The notes: generated from the sequence alone by a model not told the origin. Shown: positions 35,680 through 46,280, counted from the stretch's first letter. The stretch is 64,000 nucleotides of DNA from Acinetobacter sp. ANC 3929 (GCF_000369405.1 NZ_KB850000.1:930001-994000), one strand, 5' to 3'. Numbers and translations: made by a program.

Positions 35680-36567
35680 TTAGTTAGGTAAGCAAATATT
35701 GAGGATTCCATCCAACTCATCCAGTGAGTGGTAATGAATGACCATTTTCCCTTTACCTTTCTGGTTATGGTCAATTTTCACATTCGCTCCGAAACGCTCG
35801 GAAAGCTTCTGAGTCAATTGTTCAATATCTGGAGAAATCTGAGCCTTTTCCTTTTCAGGTTTTGGTTCACTCCACTCACGAACTAATTGTTCAGTTTGAC
35901 GTACCGACAAACCTTTTTCAATCACGATTTGTGCAACCGCAATTTGATCTTTTGCCTTCAGCGTCAAGATCGCACGAGCATGCCCCATGTCAATCTGACC
36001 TTGTTGCATCAAGTCTTTAATCGGATCGGCCAAGCTCAGTAAGCGTAACAAGTTACTCACTGTAGTACGCGCCTTACCTACCGTATCTGCAATTTCTTGA
36101 TGACTTAATCCAAATTCATCATGAAAGCGCTGTAAAGCAACGGCTTGATCAATCGGATTGAGATCTTGACGTTGAATATTCTCAATCAATGCCAAAGCAA
36201 TTGCGACTTGATCATTTAAGTCACGCACAATTGCCGGAATTTCTGCCAAACCTGCTAATTGGGCAGCACGCCAACGACGTTCACCCGCAATAATTTCATA
36301 AGGATGTTGCTCATCATCCACAGGACGGATCACAATTGGCTGCATCACACCATGTTTTTCAATCGATGCAGCAAGCTCTTGTAAATCGTGTTCTTGAATA
36401 AAGCTCCGCGGTTGATATTCACCACGCTTCAATAAATTGACATCAATTTGCTTGAGTTGACCATGATCCAAGGCTTGTGCTTCAAGTTGCAATTTCTCTT
36501 TTTGAATTGAACCTAATAGCGCATCTAAACCACGACCTTTAGCCAATCCGCGTTTTTTGATGCTCAT
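35680..36567 (-). CDS. parB: Chromosome partitioning protein ParB
   Basis: A 295-residue ParB. The N-terminal CTPase domain has the GERRWRAA motif (about residue 95). The central HTH is LSHQEIADTVGKARTTVSNLLRLL, and a C-terminal dimerisation domain follows. ParB loads at parS sites and spreads by CTP clamping. It overlaps the parA stop by four bases. No perfect parS was recognised in the window by eye. Confidence 0.96.
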   Translation of the reverse strand: MSIKKRGLAKGRGLDALLGSIQKEKLQLEAQALDHGQLKQIDVNLLKRGEYQPRSFIQEHDLQELAASIEKHGVMQPIVIRPVDDEQHPYEIIAGERRWRAAQLAGLAEIPAIVRDLNDQVAIALALIENIQRQDLNPIDQAVALQRFHDEFGLSHQEIADTVGKARTTVSNLLRLLSLADPIKDLMQQGQIDMGHARAILTLKAKDQIAVAQIVIEKGLSVRQTEQLVREWSEPKPEKEKAQISPDIEQLTQKLSERFGANVKIDHNQKGKGKMVIHYHSLDELDGILNICLPN

Positions 36568-37346
36568 ACAGCACTTCCTTTTTTCACTTTACTTTTCTTC
36601 AACATTTCTGCGGCTAAGTTCAAATATGCAATTGCACCTTTTGAACTTTTTTCAAAATAGATCACAGGTAAACCATGAGCAGGTGCTTCTGCCAAACGAA
36701 TATTTCGTGGAATCACCGTTTCATATAGTTTTTTACCAAAATATTGCTCTAACTCTGCTGACACATCACGTGTCAATGCATTACGAGCGTCATACATGGT
36801 ACGTAATACCCCAACAATTTCCAAGTTTGGATTAAGGGCTTTTTGTATACGGTCAATGGTCTGTGTTAGATCAGCCAAACCTTCCAAAGCATAATATTCA
36901 CATTGCATTGGAATAATTACACCATTGACCGCAGCCAAGGCATTGACGGTAATTAAACTCAGGCTTGGTGCACAATCGACAATGATATAATCAAATGCAG
37001 CATCTACTTCCTGCAAAGCATTTTTCAGAATAAACTCTCGGCCTTCTTGCTCGGCAATGGCAAGTTCTACACCTGCTAGCTCACGGTTTGCACCTAAAAC
37101 CTTATAACCGACTTCTGCTTTTTGAATCGCAGTTTCAATTGGCACTTCACCCAACAACACATCTGTGACTGAGTTAAGTAAATCATTCTTTTGAATACCT
37201 GACCCCATGGTGGCATTCCCTTGTGAGTCCATATCGACTAACAAGACACGTTTTTTCAAGATCGCCAAAGAGGCAGCAAGATTGACTGCTGTCGTGGTTT
37301 TTCCCACACCACCTTTTTGGTTTGCAATCGCAATAATTTGAGCCAT
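36564..37346 (-). CDS. parA: Chromosome partitioning ATPase ParA (Soj)
   Basis: A 260-residue Walker-type ParA. Deviant Walker A is KGGVGKTT (residues 10-17). A Walker A-prime-like segment VDMDSQGNAT is near residue 40, and the hydrolysis loop is DYIIVDCAPSLS. It moves ParB-parS complexes on the nucleoid. It lacks an N-terminal HTH, as expected for a chromosomal Soj type. It follows rsmG, the common rsmG-parA-parB order. Confidence 0.97.
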   Translation of the reverse strand: MAQIIAIANQKGGVGKTTTAVNLAASLAILKKRVLLVDMDSQGNATMGSGIQKNDLLNSVTDVLLGEVPIETAIQKAEVGYKVLGANRELAGVELAIAEQEGREFILKNALQEVDAAFDYIIVDCAPSLSLITVNALAAVNGVIIPMQCEYYALEGLADLTQTIDRIQKALNPNLEIVGVLRTMYDARNALTRDVSAELEQYFGKKLYETVIPRNIRLAEAPAHGLPVIYFEKSSKGAIAYLNLAAEMLKKSKVKKGSAV

Positions 37347-37364
37347 GACTACCCTTAATATTTT

Positions 37365-38000
37365 TTATTGAATACGTTGAAGTAAAAGTAAGTGACGCTG
37401 TTCATCCAATCTCGGCACACGCAGTTCAATGATCTTACATGAATACTGATCTTTCATTTGCTCAACTTCATCCTCAGGGATCAAGCCTTTCATTGCAGCA
37501 ATGATACTTTGCTCATGCATATAAGGCTGTGCTGCATCAACAAAATCGGTCAAAGAAGCAAATGCTCGACTTGTAATGACATCAAACTGACCAAGTTCAC
37601 CAATACTATCTTCATTTTCAACACGTGTTTGAACTGCAATTACATTTTTCAGTTTTAAGTCAGCAATAAATTGCTTCAAGAAACGAATCTTTTTCCCGTT
37701 CGAATCTAATAGTACACAAGAACGTTCTGGTTGACATAATGCAATGATCATGCCCGGCATACCACCACCCGTACCTACATCTAATAAACGGCCTTGTGGC
37801 AAATCACTTAAAATACTTAAACTATCTAATAAATGTTTAACCAACATTTCTTTCGGCTCACGAATGGCCGTTAAATTGTATGCCTTATTCCATAGCACCA
37901 GCGCATCTTGATATTTCAATAAGAGTGTTAGGGCTTCTTCACTTAGGTTGAGACCTAGAGCTTGACTACCTTGCTTTAATTCTTGAAAAAAAGGATGCAT
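37365..38000 (-). CDS. rsmG: 16S rRNA (G527-N7) methyltransferase RsmG
   Basis: A 211-residue SAM-dependent methyltransferase (GidB). The SAM motif is LDVGTGGGMPGM (about residues 69-80). ATG 38000 (MHPFFQEL) gives the usual family length; an upstream in-frame start at 38054 would add 18 non-conserved residues. Loss of RsmG gives low-level streptomycin resistance in several bacteria. It heads rsmG-parA-parB. Confidence 0.95.
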   Translation of the reverse strand: MHPFFQELKQGSQALGLNLSEEALTLLLKYQDALVLWNKAYNLTAIREPKEMLVKHLLDSLSILSDLPQGRLLDVGTGGGMPGMIIALCQPERSCVLLDSNGKKIRFLKQFIADLKLKNVIAVQTRVENEDSIGELGQFDVITSRAFASLTDFVDAAQPYMHEQSIIAAMKGLIPEDEVEQMKDQYSCKIIELRVPRLDEQRHLLLLQRIQ

Positions 38001-38174
38001 AACAGTGCGACATCTCGATAAACTTGCTGTGCAGTATACCGATTTCTGATACAAGGCACAGCAGGACTTGTTGAACGATTATGCAGTTAAACATTTACAA
38101 GCATGATAAACTGCACAATCTATTAAGTTTTTGTCTTTTCTTATGCAAATCACAGATAGACAAAGCATTTTTTA

Positions 38175-38864
38175 TTATGCGAATGTGCCCTGCTTAATCT
38201 GTTGATCAAGCTGCTCCAAACGCTCAGGTGTACCAACATCTACCCAAATTCCTTGCAACTTTTCAGCTGAAACTTGCTGCTGCTGCATGGCTTGTTTCAA
38301 TAATGGTGCTAATGGTCGTTTGCCATTTTCCAAACCAACAAACATTTGTGGTGCCAATACCGCAACTCCACTATACGTTAGAGCCTCACCCAGCTGCTCC
38401 TGCTCAAAAGTGTAAGCCAAGTCATTTGCAAGGATAAAGTCACCTTTTAAATGCTGAGGTGGATTTTCAACCAGCACTAAATGCGCTTGCTTATCCTCCA
38501 ACTGAACATTTAACAATGAGTCAAAATCCATTGTGGTCCAGACATCACCATTCACTAGAATAAAAGGCTCATCACCCAGCAATGGCAATGCATTGATGAT
38601 CCCTCCAGCGGTTTCCAAGCCTTCACCTTCGTGTGACCACAAAATAGTAACACCGAACTGAGAACCATCACCTAAAGCAGTAGCAAGCTTTTCACCCAAC
38701 CATGCTGTATTAATCACAATCTCGGTAATGCCTATTTTTTGCAGCTTTTCGATATGCCAAACAATCAATGGTTTGCCACCAACTTCGAGTAAAGGCTTTG
38801 GGGTATGTAAGGTCAAAGGACGCATACGATTACCCAAGCCCGCAGCAAGAATCATCGCTTTCAT
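38175..38864 (-). CDS. murU: N-acetylmuramate 1-phosphate uridylyltransferase MurU
   Basis: A 229-residue nucleotidyltransferase. The N-terminal MILAAGLGNRMRPLT signature and NGDVWTTMDFD metal site are clear. In Pseudomonas, MurU makes UDP-MurNAc from MurNAc-1-phosphate in the fosfomycin-tolerant recycling route, with AmgK. The start overlaps the amgK stop by one base, and the pair lies divergent from lptD, exactly the Pseudomonas arrangement. Confidence 0.93.
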   Translation of the reverse strand: MKAMILAAGLGNRMRPLTLHTPKPLLEVGGKPLIVWHIEKLQKIGITEIVINTAWLGEKLATALGDGSQFGVTILWSHEGEGLETAGGIINALPLLGDEPFILVNGDVWTTMDFDSLLNVQLEDKQAHLVLVENPPQHLKGDFILANDLAYTFEQEQLGEALTYSGVAVLAPQMFVGLENGKRPLAPLLKQAMQQQQVSAEKLQGIWVDVGTPERLEQLDQQIKQGTFA

Positions 38865-39877
38865 TAGGCTGCAACCTCATAACTGCCATATTTTTCAACA
38901 AACTTCGGCATCACGATTTCACGAATGAATTGCATAAAGTCATTCAGTTCATCATATCCATGGCTTTCTTCCAGTAAATACCACATCACGCGCGGTAAAT
39001 CCTTTAAATAACCTGACTTGCCATCACGTTCAAATAAACGCACAAAAATACCAAGAATTTTAAGGTGACGTTGAATTGCCATCAAATCTGCATCACGCTT
39101 GAACTGCTCAAAACTACGGTTTTGTTTCGCAGTTGCAGGTAAGAGCTTATAAAACACCTCAAACCATTCATAAACACGCTCAGCATTCCATTGTACGTAG
39201 GCATCACGTGTAATCGAAATTAGGTCATATGTATCCGCACCAATCACCGCGTCTTGAAAATCAATCACCCCCAGCTCTTGCTCATTTTCGATTTTCATCA
39301 AATTACGACTGTGAAAATCACGATGAACGATCACTTGTGGCTGCTGAGTCGCTTCAATCGCAAGAAAGTCAAAAGCTTGTTCGATTGTTTCAAGTTGCTG
39401 CTCTGTCGGCTGAATTTGCAAAGATGGCAACATCCAGTCGGTCAACAGACGCATTTCTGTCATCAACTTTTCATAAGAATAAGCTGGCAATTGCGTATCC
39501 GCATTGATCTGCTGTAACTCAATCAGTTGCTTGAAACTTTGTGCATAGTATTGATCGACTGTCTCATCATTGAGTAAAGTTGATAAAACAACATCACCAA
39601 AATCTTCTAGCAACAACAACCCTAAAGTTAAGTCTTTCGCAACGATATGCGGTACACGCACACCATTTTTGTCAAAAAACTCATCGATGCTAACAAATGG
39701 AATACAATCTTCTTTTTCAGGCGGTGCATCCATGAGCATATATGTTTTGTTTTGTAACTTAATTCGCGCATAGCGGCGAAAGCTTGCATCTCCTGCCAAA
39801 AAGTTGATCTCAAATTGATCAGATTGAAGGGTGGCTTGAAGCCAAGTTTGTATCAATTGTTCACGTTGTGTATTCAT
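38864..39877 (-). CDS. amgK: N-acetylmuramate/N-acetylglucosamine kinase AmgK
   Basis: A 337-residue aminoglycoside phosphotransferase-fold kinase. The catalytic loop is VIVHRDFHSRNLM (HxDxxxxN) and the metal loop is VIDFQDAVIGADTYDL. In Pseudomonas AmgK phosphorylates the anomeric carbon of MurNAc/GlcNAc for cell-wall recycling. ATG 39877 is used in place of a TTG two codons upstream. It is co-transcribed with murU. Confidence 0.92.
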   Translation of the reverse strand: MNTQREQLIQTWLQATLQSDQFEINFLAGDASFRRYARIKLQNKTYMLMDAPPEKEDCIPFVSIDEFFDKNGVRVPHIVAKDLTLGLLLLEDFGDVVLSTLLNDETVDQYYAQSFKQLIELQQINADTQLPAYSYEKLMTEMRLLTDWMLPSLQIQPTEQQLETIEQAFDFLAIEATQQPQVIVHRDFHSRNLMKIENEQELGVIDFQDAVIGADTYDLISITRDAYVQWNAERVYEWFEVFYKLLPATAKQNRSFEQFKRDADLMAIQRHLKILGIFVRLFERDGKSGYLKDLPRVMWYLLEESHGYDELNDFMQFIREIVMPKFVEKYGSYEVAA

Positions 39878-39995
39878 TTGCAATAAAATCTAAAACTAGC
39901 TGAGATTTTGAAAGCTTAAGTGTAGCCACTTATCAACTTTTTCTCTATGATGCGACAATAATTAATTGTGAATTAGCGTATTGGTTAATGAGACA

Positions 39996-42467
39996 ATGAA
40001 ACATCAGTTTAAATTTAATCCTTTAGCAACAGCTATTTTGACACTCTTGTGTGGCGGCTCGATCCAATCAGGTTTCGCGGCACCAGCTGATGCTGTCTCT
40101 ACGCTTGACAACAAACAGCTTAAAGCAGCAATTCCAAATCAGGGACAGCAAGATCAGGAAAGTTATCCTGGGGAAAGTTTTTTCCAGCAATATTATGTAG
40201 ATAAATCAGCACCAGAAGCACAGTTGCGTGATAATCGTTATCTAAGCTCTTCATTTTGCCAAGGAACGTGGGTCACCCCGATTAATCCTCAAGCAAAAGT
40301 AGGCGATGCGAGCACAACAACTTCAGTGCTCACTGCTGATTATGGGCATTACAACCCAACTGGCGATTCTGTTTTGCAAGGCAATGTAGTGATTGATCAA
40401 GAAGGCCGCACCATCCGTGCTGACCAAGTCACGATCGACTCGACACAAACATTTGCCAATGCTGAAGGCCGTGTCCAGATTGCTCAATCAGGCTTACTCA
40501 CCCAAAGTGATGCGATTAACTATAATTTAAAGACCCAAACAGGTGATTTAAACAATAGTTTCTATATCTCTGAGCAACAACACGCGCATGGTCATGCAAA
40601 CCAAATTAAACGTGCCAATGAAAATTTAGTTATTTTTAAAGATGCAAGCTATACAGCCTGCCCGCCTGAACAGAAACCAGCATGGAAAATTCAGGCCAAA
40701 GAAATTGAATTAAACCAAGATACAGGTCGCGGTGTCACCCGCAATACAAAACTCTATATTAAAGATGTTCCTGTATTAGCAGTGCCTTATTTCAATTTCC
40801 CGATTGATGACCGTCGCACCACTGGTCTTCTCAGCCCAAACTTTGGTTATAGCAATGACGGTGGCGCGCAATTAATCACTCCAATTTATCTCAATCTAGC
40901 ACCTAATTACGATCTCACACTTACACCAAGCTATATGAGTAAACGTGGTCCAAAATTAGATGCAGACTTCCGCTATATGACTGAGAACTTTGGTGCAGGT
41001 CGTATTTGGGGTGGTTATATTGCAAGTGACAATCAGTATGGCAATGAAGCACGTGATGATCTTCATTTTATTCATAATTGGCGGATCAACAATCAATGGT
41101 CAACCAATTTAGAATATAACTATGCCTCTGATAAAGACTACTTTGCAGACTTTAACAATAATCCAAACACCAGAACGGATCTAAATTTACGCCGTGCTTG
41201 GGAACTTAACTATCAAAATGGAATTCCCGGGCTGAGAGCTCAGTTAAAAGTTGAAGACTTCCAAACACTAGATAAAACTGTAAAAGATGTAGACAAGCCC
41301 TACGCTCGTCTTCCGCAATTTTTATTAAACTACGTCACAGGCGATCCACAAGGCCTACAGTATGAGTTTAATAATGACACAGCCTACTTCAAAAAGTCTG
41401 TGAATGATGGCTCGGCACTGGAATCAAGCGGTACCCGTATTTACAACCAGTTTGCGGTTCGCTACAACTATTTGACCCCATCTTGGTTCTATGCAATTCC
41501 AGAAGTTTCTGTTCGTAGTATCAATACCTTCTTTGATCAAAGTTCAAAAGAAGGTCGAGGGCTTTCAGCTTCTGATGATTTAGAAAAATCAGTTGTTGTT
41601 CCTCAATTCACTTTTGCAACGGGCGTCACTTTCGAAAAAGAAGGCAAATACTTACAAAGCATTTCTCCTCGTGCCTTTTATGCATATTCACCTTATAAAA
41701 ATCAAGATGATCATCCAAACTTTGACTCAACCACTGCGTCAATCAACTATGATCAACTGTTCAACCCATATCGTTTTTATGGGCATGACCGTTTAGATGA
41801 CAACAACTTTCTATCACTCGGCGTTACTTATAGTTTATTAGATACCGAAGGCCTCGAGCGAATTAAAGCAAGCGTAGGTCAAAGTTATTATTTTAGTGAT
41901 CGCCGCGTAAGCTTAAATGAAAAGCTTGACGATTTTGACACTCAAAATCGCACAGGTCCGATTGTTAGCTTATCAAGCCAGCTCAATCAAAACGTGACCA
42001 TCTCTTCAAACTCGGCGTGGATGTCCAATGGTGATAATGCGCAAAGAGATTTCCAAGCCTATTACACAGGTGAAAAAGGCAATCTTTACAATTTAGGCTA
42101 TTTCTATCGTAAAGACATTACAGATCGCCAACATGCCTATGATCAAGTTGTTGCATCCTTTATACAACCGATAAAAGACAATTGGCGTATTATGGGTCAC
42201 GCTCAATACGACATAGACAACAACGTGATGCGTGAATATTTACTTGGTGTAAATTATGAGTCTTGTTGTTGGGCTGTTTCAGTATACGGCCGTTCTTACT
42301 ATAACGATCTGGATGATCCAAATACTCCAGATGTTCGTAAAAAGAATGCGGTTATGGCTGAGTTCACCCTAAAAGGCTTAGGTGCTTTAAACAATAAGCT
42401 TGCCTCTCTCCTCGAAAACAGAGTTTTAGGTTTCAACAAAATTAATCAATCTTGGACACAACGTTAA
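39996..42467 (+). CDS. lptD: LPS-assembly outer-membrane protein LptD
   Basis: An 823-residue LptD. A signal peptide ends near SGFAA/PADA, then a jellyroll LptA-like domain (about 100-270) and a C-terminal 26-strand barrel. Four cysteines are seen: one in SSFCQGTW (about residue 88), one in YTACPPEQ and an adjacent pair in YESCCW. This matches the two disulfides that join the N-domain to the barrel. It works with LptE to insert LPS. ATG 39996 is used; an upstream TTG at 39981 is less likely. It overlaps surA by one base. Confidence 0.96.
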   Translation: MKHQFKFNPLATAILTLLCGGSIQSGFAAPADAVSTLDNKQLKAAIPNQGQQDQESYPGESFFQQYYVDKSAPEAQLRDNRYLSSSFCQGTWVTPINPQAKVGDASTTTSVLTADYGHYNPTGDSVLQGNVVIDQEGRTIRADQVTIDSTQTFANAEGRVQIAQSGLLTQSDAINYNLKTQTGDLNNSFYISEQQHAHGHANQIKRANENLVIFKDASYTACPPEQKPAWKIQAKEIELNQDTGRGVTRNTKLYIKDVPVLAVPYFNFPIDDRRTTGLLSPNFGYSNDGGAQLITPIYLNLAPNYDLTLTPSYMSKRGPKLDADFRYMTENFGAGRIWGGYIASDNQYGNEARDDLHFIHNWRINNQWSTNLEYNYASDKDYFADFNNNPNTRTDLNLRRAWELNYQNGIPGLRAQLKVEDFQTLDKTVKDVDKPYARLPQFLLNYVTGDPQGLQYEFNNDTAYFKKSVNDGSALESSGTRIYNQFAVRYNYLTPSWFYAIPEVSVRSINTFFDQSSKEGRGLSASDDLEKSVVVPQFTFATGVTFEKEGKYLQSISPRAFYAYSPYKNQDDHPNFDSTTASINYDQLFNPYRFYGHDRLDDNNFLSLGVTYSLLDTEGLERIKASVGQSYYFSDRRVSLNEKLDDFDTQNRTGPIVSLSSQLNQNVTISSNSAWMSNGDNAQRDFQAYYTGEKGNLYNLGYFYRKDITDRQHAYDQVVASFIQPIKDNWRIMGHAQYDIDNNVMREYLLGVNYESCCWAVSVYGRSYYNDLDDPNTPDVRKKNAVMAEFTLKGLGALNNKLASLLENRVLGFNKINQSWTQR

Positions 42468-43780
42468 TGAAGATAAAACCTTTTCAACATATCTTTAAAG
42501 CGACTGTTCTCGCTGCCCTAATTTCTTCATCAATGCAAAGCTTTGCACAACCTACGGATGAGGTTGTTGCAGTTGTGGATAGTAGTGTTATTCTAAAAAG
42601 TGATTTAGATCAAGGGATTGCAGAGACAGAACATCAATTAAAAGCGCAAAATAAAACAGTCCCACCACAGCAGTACCTACAAATGCAGGTGCTTGATCAA
42701 TTGATCATTCGCCAAGCACAATTGGAACAAGTCAAACGTTACGGCATTAAACCAGATGAAAAAAGTTTAAATGCGGCTGTACTAAAAGTGGCAAACCAAT
42801 CAGGTGCCAACAGCCTAGAAGCATTTCAACAAAAATTAGATGCGATTGCACCAGGTACTTACGAGAATTTACGTAACCGTGTTGCAGAAGATCTAGCCAT
42901 TGGCCGCTTACGCCAACAACAAGTGATGTCACGTATCAAAATCAGTGATCACGATGTTGAAAACTTCTTGAAATCCCCAGAAGGTCAAGCTGCGCTCGGT
43001 ACACAGGTTCATGTCATTCACATGCGTATTGCAGGTGAAAATACAAATGATGTACAACAAGTTGCGCAGCAAGTGAAGCAAGCTCTGGCAACGAGTGATG
43101 ACCCTAAAGGGATTAGCTCCAAGCTCTCCACTTCAGCTGTAAAAGTTGATGGCCTAGATATGGGTTTCCGCTCATTATCAGAAATTCCTACCGAACTTTC
43201 AGCACGTATTGCGCCACTACAAGTTGGGCAAACCACTGAACTCATCAATGTTCGTGATGGTGTGCATGTGTTAAAGTTGCTCGAGCGTAAACAGAATGAG
43301 CAAAAAGCATTAGTTCCACAGTATCAAACTCGCCACATTTTGATTCAATCATCAGAAGTGGTTAGCTTGGATCGTGCAAAACAAATGATTGATAGTCTCT
43401 ACAATCGCGCTAAAGCGGGCGATGATTTTGCCACTTTAGCTGCAACTTATTCAAATGACACAGGTTCAGCTCGTGATGGTGGTAGCTTAGGTTGGGTTAG
43501 CCCAGGTGTTATGGTTCCTGAATTTGAAAAAGTAATGAAAGAAACACCTGTTGGACAAATCAGTAAACCATTCCAGAGCCAATTTGGTTGGCATATCCTA
43601 CAAGTCATGGGTACGCGTGAACAAGATATGACCAAGGAAGTACAAGAGCGTATGGCACGTCAAATCTTAGGCGAACGTCAGTTTGATACCGAAGTTGACA
43701 GTTGGATGCGTGAACTTCGCGCCAATGCATATGTCGAAATTAAAGATCCAAGCCTAGACTCAAAAGCACAACAGAAATAA
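42467..43780 (+). CDS. surA: Periplasmic chaperone/peptidyl-prolyl isomerase SurA
   Basis: A 437-residue SurA. After a signal peptide (about 28 residues, ending SFA/QPTD), an N-terminal chaperone domain is followed by two parvulin domains. The second is canonical (QTRHILIQSS...GWVSPGVMVPEF) and the first is more degenerate. A C-terminal strand-swapped segment closes the chaperone. It assists outer-membrane barrels such as LptD. The ATG overlaps the lptD stop (TAATG). A strong terminator follows. Confidence 0.95.
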   Translation: MKIKPFQHIFKATVLAALISSSMQSFAQPTDEVVAVVDSSVILKSDLDQGIAETEHQLKAQNKTVPPQQYLQMQVLDQLIIRQAQLEQVKRYGIKPDEKSLNAAVLKVANQSGANSLEAFQQKLDAIAPGTYENLRNRVAEDLAIGRLRQQQVMSRIKISDHDVENFLKSPEGQAALGTQVHVIHMRIAGENTNDVQQVAQQVKQALATSDDPKGISSKLSTSAVKVDGLDMGFRSLSEIPTELSARIAPLQVGQTTELINVRDGVHVLKLLERKQNEQKALVPQYQTRHILIQSSEVVSLDRAKQMIDSLYNRAKAGDDFATLAATYSNDTGSARDGGSLGWVSPGVMVPEFEKVMKETPVGQISKPFQSQFGWHILQVMGTREQDMTKEVQERMARQILGERQFDTEVDSWMRELRANAYVEIKDPSLDSKAQQK

Positions 43781-43786
43781 CAAGTT

Positions 43787-43815
43787 AAAAATGCCAGCAA
43801 TTGCTGGCATTTTTA
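43787..43815 (+). terminator. Terminator after surA
   Basis: Perfect palindrome AAAAATGCCAGCAA/TTGCTGGCATTTTT directly after the surA stop. Confidence 0.9.
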
Positions 43816-43834
43816 TTCCCCAAAATAGAAATAA

Positions 43835-43862
43835 AAAAATAGCGGCAAATGCCGCTATTTTT
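43835..43862 (-). terminator. Terminator after fba
   Basis: The arms AAAAATAGCGGCA and TGCCGCTATTTTT flank two bases, in front of the fba stop on the minus strand. Confidence 0.88.
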
Positions 43863-43878
43863 CTGCATTACAAATTCA

Positions 43879-44916
43879 TTATTTGTAACGATCAACCATT
43901 TTCTCTAAAGAAATTGGACGAATCTTATCTGCATTACCCGCTGTACCGAATGCTTCGTAACGCGCAACACAAATCTCTTTCATTGCTACAACTGTTTCAC
44001 CAAAGAATTTACGTGGGTCAAATTCACTTGGTTTCTCAGCCATCATACGACGCATTGCGCCAGTAGAAGCCAGACGTAAATCGGTATCAATGTTAATCTT
44101 ACGCACACCATGCTTAATCGCTTCTACAAGCTGATCAACAGGCACACCATAAGTTTCTTTAATATCACCGCCATACTGGTTAATCACCGCTAACCACTCT
44201 TGTGGTACAGAGCTAGAACCATGCATAACAAGATGCGTATTTGGTAATGCAGCATGAATTTCTTTAATGCGGTCAATTGCCAAGATATCGCCTGTAGGTG
44301 GACGAGTAAACTTGTATGCACCGTGTGAAGTACCGACAGCAATCGCCAAAGCATCTACATTGGTATCAGCAACAAACTGAGTTGCTTCTTCAACAGATGT
44401 TAATAACTGAGAATGGTCAAGTACACCTTCTGCACCCACACCATCTTCTTCACCCGCCATACCAGTTTCAAGGCTACCTAAGCAACCGATTTCACCTTCA
44501 ACAGAGACACCACATGCATGCGCAATAGATACAACTCGACGCGTTACATCAACATTGTAATCATATGATGTTGGTGTTTTGCCATCTTCGCCCAACGAAC
44601 CATCCATCATAACTGAGCTAAAGCCCAACTGGATTGAACGCTGACAAATATCAGGGCTAGTACCATGATCTTGATGCATTACCACTGGGATATGCGGCCA
44701 TTCTTCAATCGCAGCTAAAATAAGGTGACGTAAGAAAGGTGCACCTGCATATTTACGCGCACCAGCCGAAGCTTGCACGATCACAGGTGAATTGGTTGCA
44801 TCCGCAGCGAGCATGATTGCACGCATTTGTTCTAAGTTGTTTACGTTAAACGCTGGTACGCCGTAGTTATGTTCTGCAGCGTGATCCAAGAGCTGGCGCA
44901 TTGAGATTAGAGCCAT
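43879..44916 (-). CDS. fba: Class II fructose-bisphosphate aldolase
   Basis: A 345-residue zinc aldolase. It cleaves or forms fructose-1,6-bisphosphate and serves gluconeogenesis and the pentose pathways in Acinetobacter. Zinc and catalytic segments are [10 protein letters not shown] (zinc His, catalytic Asp), GEIGCLG and VMHGSSSVP, and a glycine-rich phosphate site follows. The length fits the class IIA/Calvin-cycle-subtype group. It is monocistronic with its own terminator. Confidence 0.95.
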   Translation of the reverse strand: MALISMRQLLDHAAEHNYGVPAFNVNNLEQMRAIMLAADATNSPVIVQASAGARKYAGAPFLRHLILAAIEEWPHIPVVMHQDHGTSPDICQRSIQLGFSSVMMDGSLGEDGKTPTSYDYNVDVTRRVVSIAHACGVSVEGEIGCLGSLETGMAGEEDGVGAEGVLDHSQLLTSVEEATQFVADTNVDALAIAVGTSHGAYKFTRPPTGDILAIDRIKEIHAALPNTHLVMHGSSSVPQEWLAVINQYGGDIKETYGVPVDQLVEAIKHGVRKINIDTDLRLASTGAMRRMMAEKPSEFDPRKFFGETVVAMKEICVARYEAFGTAGNADKIRPISLEKMVDRYK

Positions 44917-45045
44917 AATATCCTCCCAGGTAATGCGGCATATTCTACATGTTGATCTATTTCAATTCAGCAACTAATCACAGTAATTCTAAAAAAATCT
45001 TTAATCTTTTGTGTAATTTGAGTAGTAATTCTTACTAAATAATCG

Positions 45046-45078
45046 AAAAAGCCAAATCACAGAATGATTTGGCTTTTT
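45046..45078 (-). terminator. Terminator after the DEAD-box helicase gene
   Basis: The arms AAAAAGCCAAATCA and TGATTTGGCTTTTT flank a five-base loop, downstream of the helicase stop. Confidence 0.88.
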
Positions 45079-45128
45079 TTAGAGAAATTTTCTTGTTCTT
45101 AAAACATCTAAACAAGACTGATCAAGTC

Positions 45129-46280
45129 TTAGCAATAGCCTTCTAAACGAGTTAACGGCAATTTTTTACCAATCGCTTTTTCGATTTCTGGCAAATAGAA
45201 TGCATCATCTTCCGACAAGAAACTAATACTCACACCTTGCGCACCCGCACGACCAGTACGACCAATACGATGCACATAATCATCAGATTGCTCAGGTAGA
45301 GTAAAGTTAATCACATGTGAAACGCCGTCTACATGAATACCACGACCCGCAACATCTGTTGCAATCATAATATTGTTCTTACCTTGCTTAAATTGGTCGA
45401 GCATCTTTAAACGCTTATCTTGGGCAATTTCACCAGATAACATACCAACTTTATAGCCATCACGTTTCAAATGATCATACAAGCGACGAACCTGATCTCG
45501 GCGATTCGCAAAGATCATCACCTTATCGATTGGCTCTTCTCTTAAAATTTCTTGTAAAAGCTTATATTTGTCTTCTTTCGCAACGACATAGACACGTTGC
45601 TCTACATCGCTATTGGTTTTTTGCTCAGGTTCAATTTCTACCGTAACCGGTTCAAATAACCACTGACGTGCAAGATTTAAAACATCATAGCTAAATGTTG
45701 CAGAGAACATTAAAGTCTGGCGCTGTTCTTTAAACGGTGAATAGCGAACGATTCGTTTAACCGATGGAATAAAGCCCATATCAAGCAAACGATCAGCTTC
45801 ATCAATCACCAAAAATTCGATTTTATCCAACCAAACTTCTTTCTGCTCAACAAAATCAATCAAACGCCCTGGTGTTGCAACAATAATATCAACGAAGTTA
45901 CGATCCAGCATTTTCTTTTGTTTTTCAAAATCCACACCGCCCAACAAGGTCACAAGATGCAAATTTGAAAATTTCGTGAGTGCTTGCGCATCACTTTCAA
46001 TCTGTAACGCCAACTCGCGTGTTGGCGCTAAAATTAACGCACGTGGCTCGCCACGGAAACGTTGCTCTTGAACTGGATTATTTAATAGATCATTGATCAC
46101 ACTAATCAAAAAGGCAGCTGTTTTACCAGTACCCGTTTGCGCTCGACCAATGGCATCATGCCCTGCTAATGTATATTTTAAAACCTTTTGCTGAATTGGG
46201 GTCATTTGTGTAAAACCCAAAGCATCAATCGCTTTTTTCAACTGCGGATGTAAATTTAAGGTTTCAAAACCAGATGTCAT
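45129..46280 (-). CDS. DEAD-box RNA helicase (RhlB-like)
   Basis: A 383-residue DEAD-box helicase. It has the Q motif (GFTQMTPIQQ), Walker A (AQTGTGKT), PTREL, DEAD (VIDEADRLLDMG), SAT (MFSATF) and HRIGRTGRAG in order. The core resembles RhlB, but the C-terminus is short, without a long basic tail. It probably unwinds RNA in mRNA turnover or ribosome assembly. ATG 46280 (MTSGFETL) is chosen; a longer frame starting at 46340 would begin beside the cold-shock terminator at 46341-46370. Confidence 0.9.
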   Translation of the reverse strand: MTSGFETLNLHPQLKKAIDALGFTQMTPIQQKVLKYTLAGHDAIGRAQTGTGKTAAFLISVINDLLNNPVQEQRFRGEPRALILAPTRELALQIESDAQALTKFSNLHLVTLLGGVDFEKQKKMLDRNFVDIIVATPGRLIDFVEQKEVWLDKIEFLVIDEADRLLDMGFIPSVKRIVRYSPFKEQRQTLMFSATFSYDVLNLARQWLFEPVTVEIEPEQKTNSDVEQRVYVVAKEDKYKLLQEILREEPIDKVMIFANRRDQVRRLYDHLKRDGYKVGMLSGEIAQDKRLKMLDQFKQGKNNIMIATDVAGRGIHVDGVSHVINFTLPEQSDDYVHRIGRTGRAGAQGVSISFLSEDDAFYLPEIEKAIGKKLPLTRLEGYC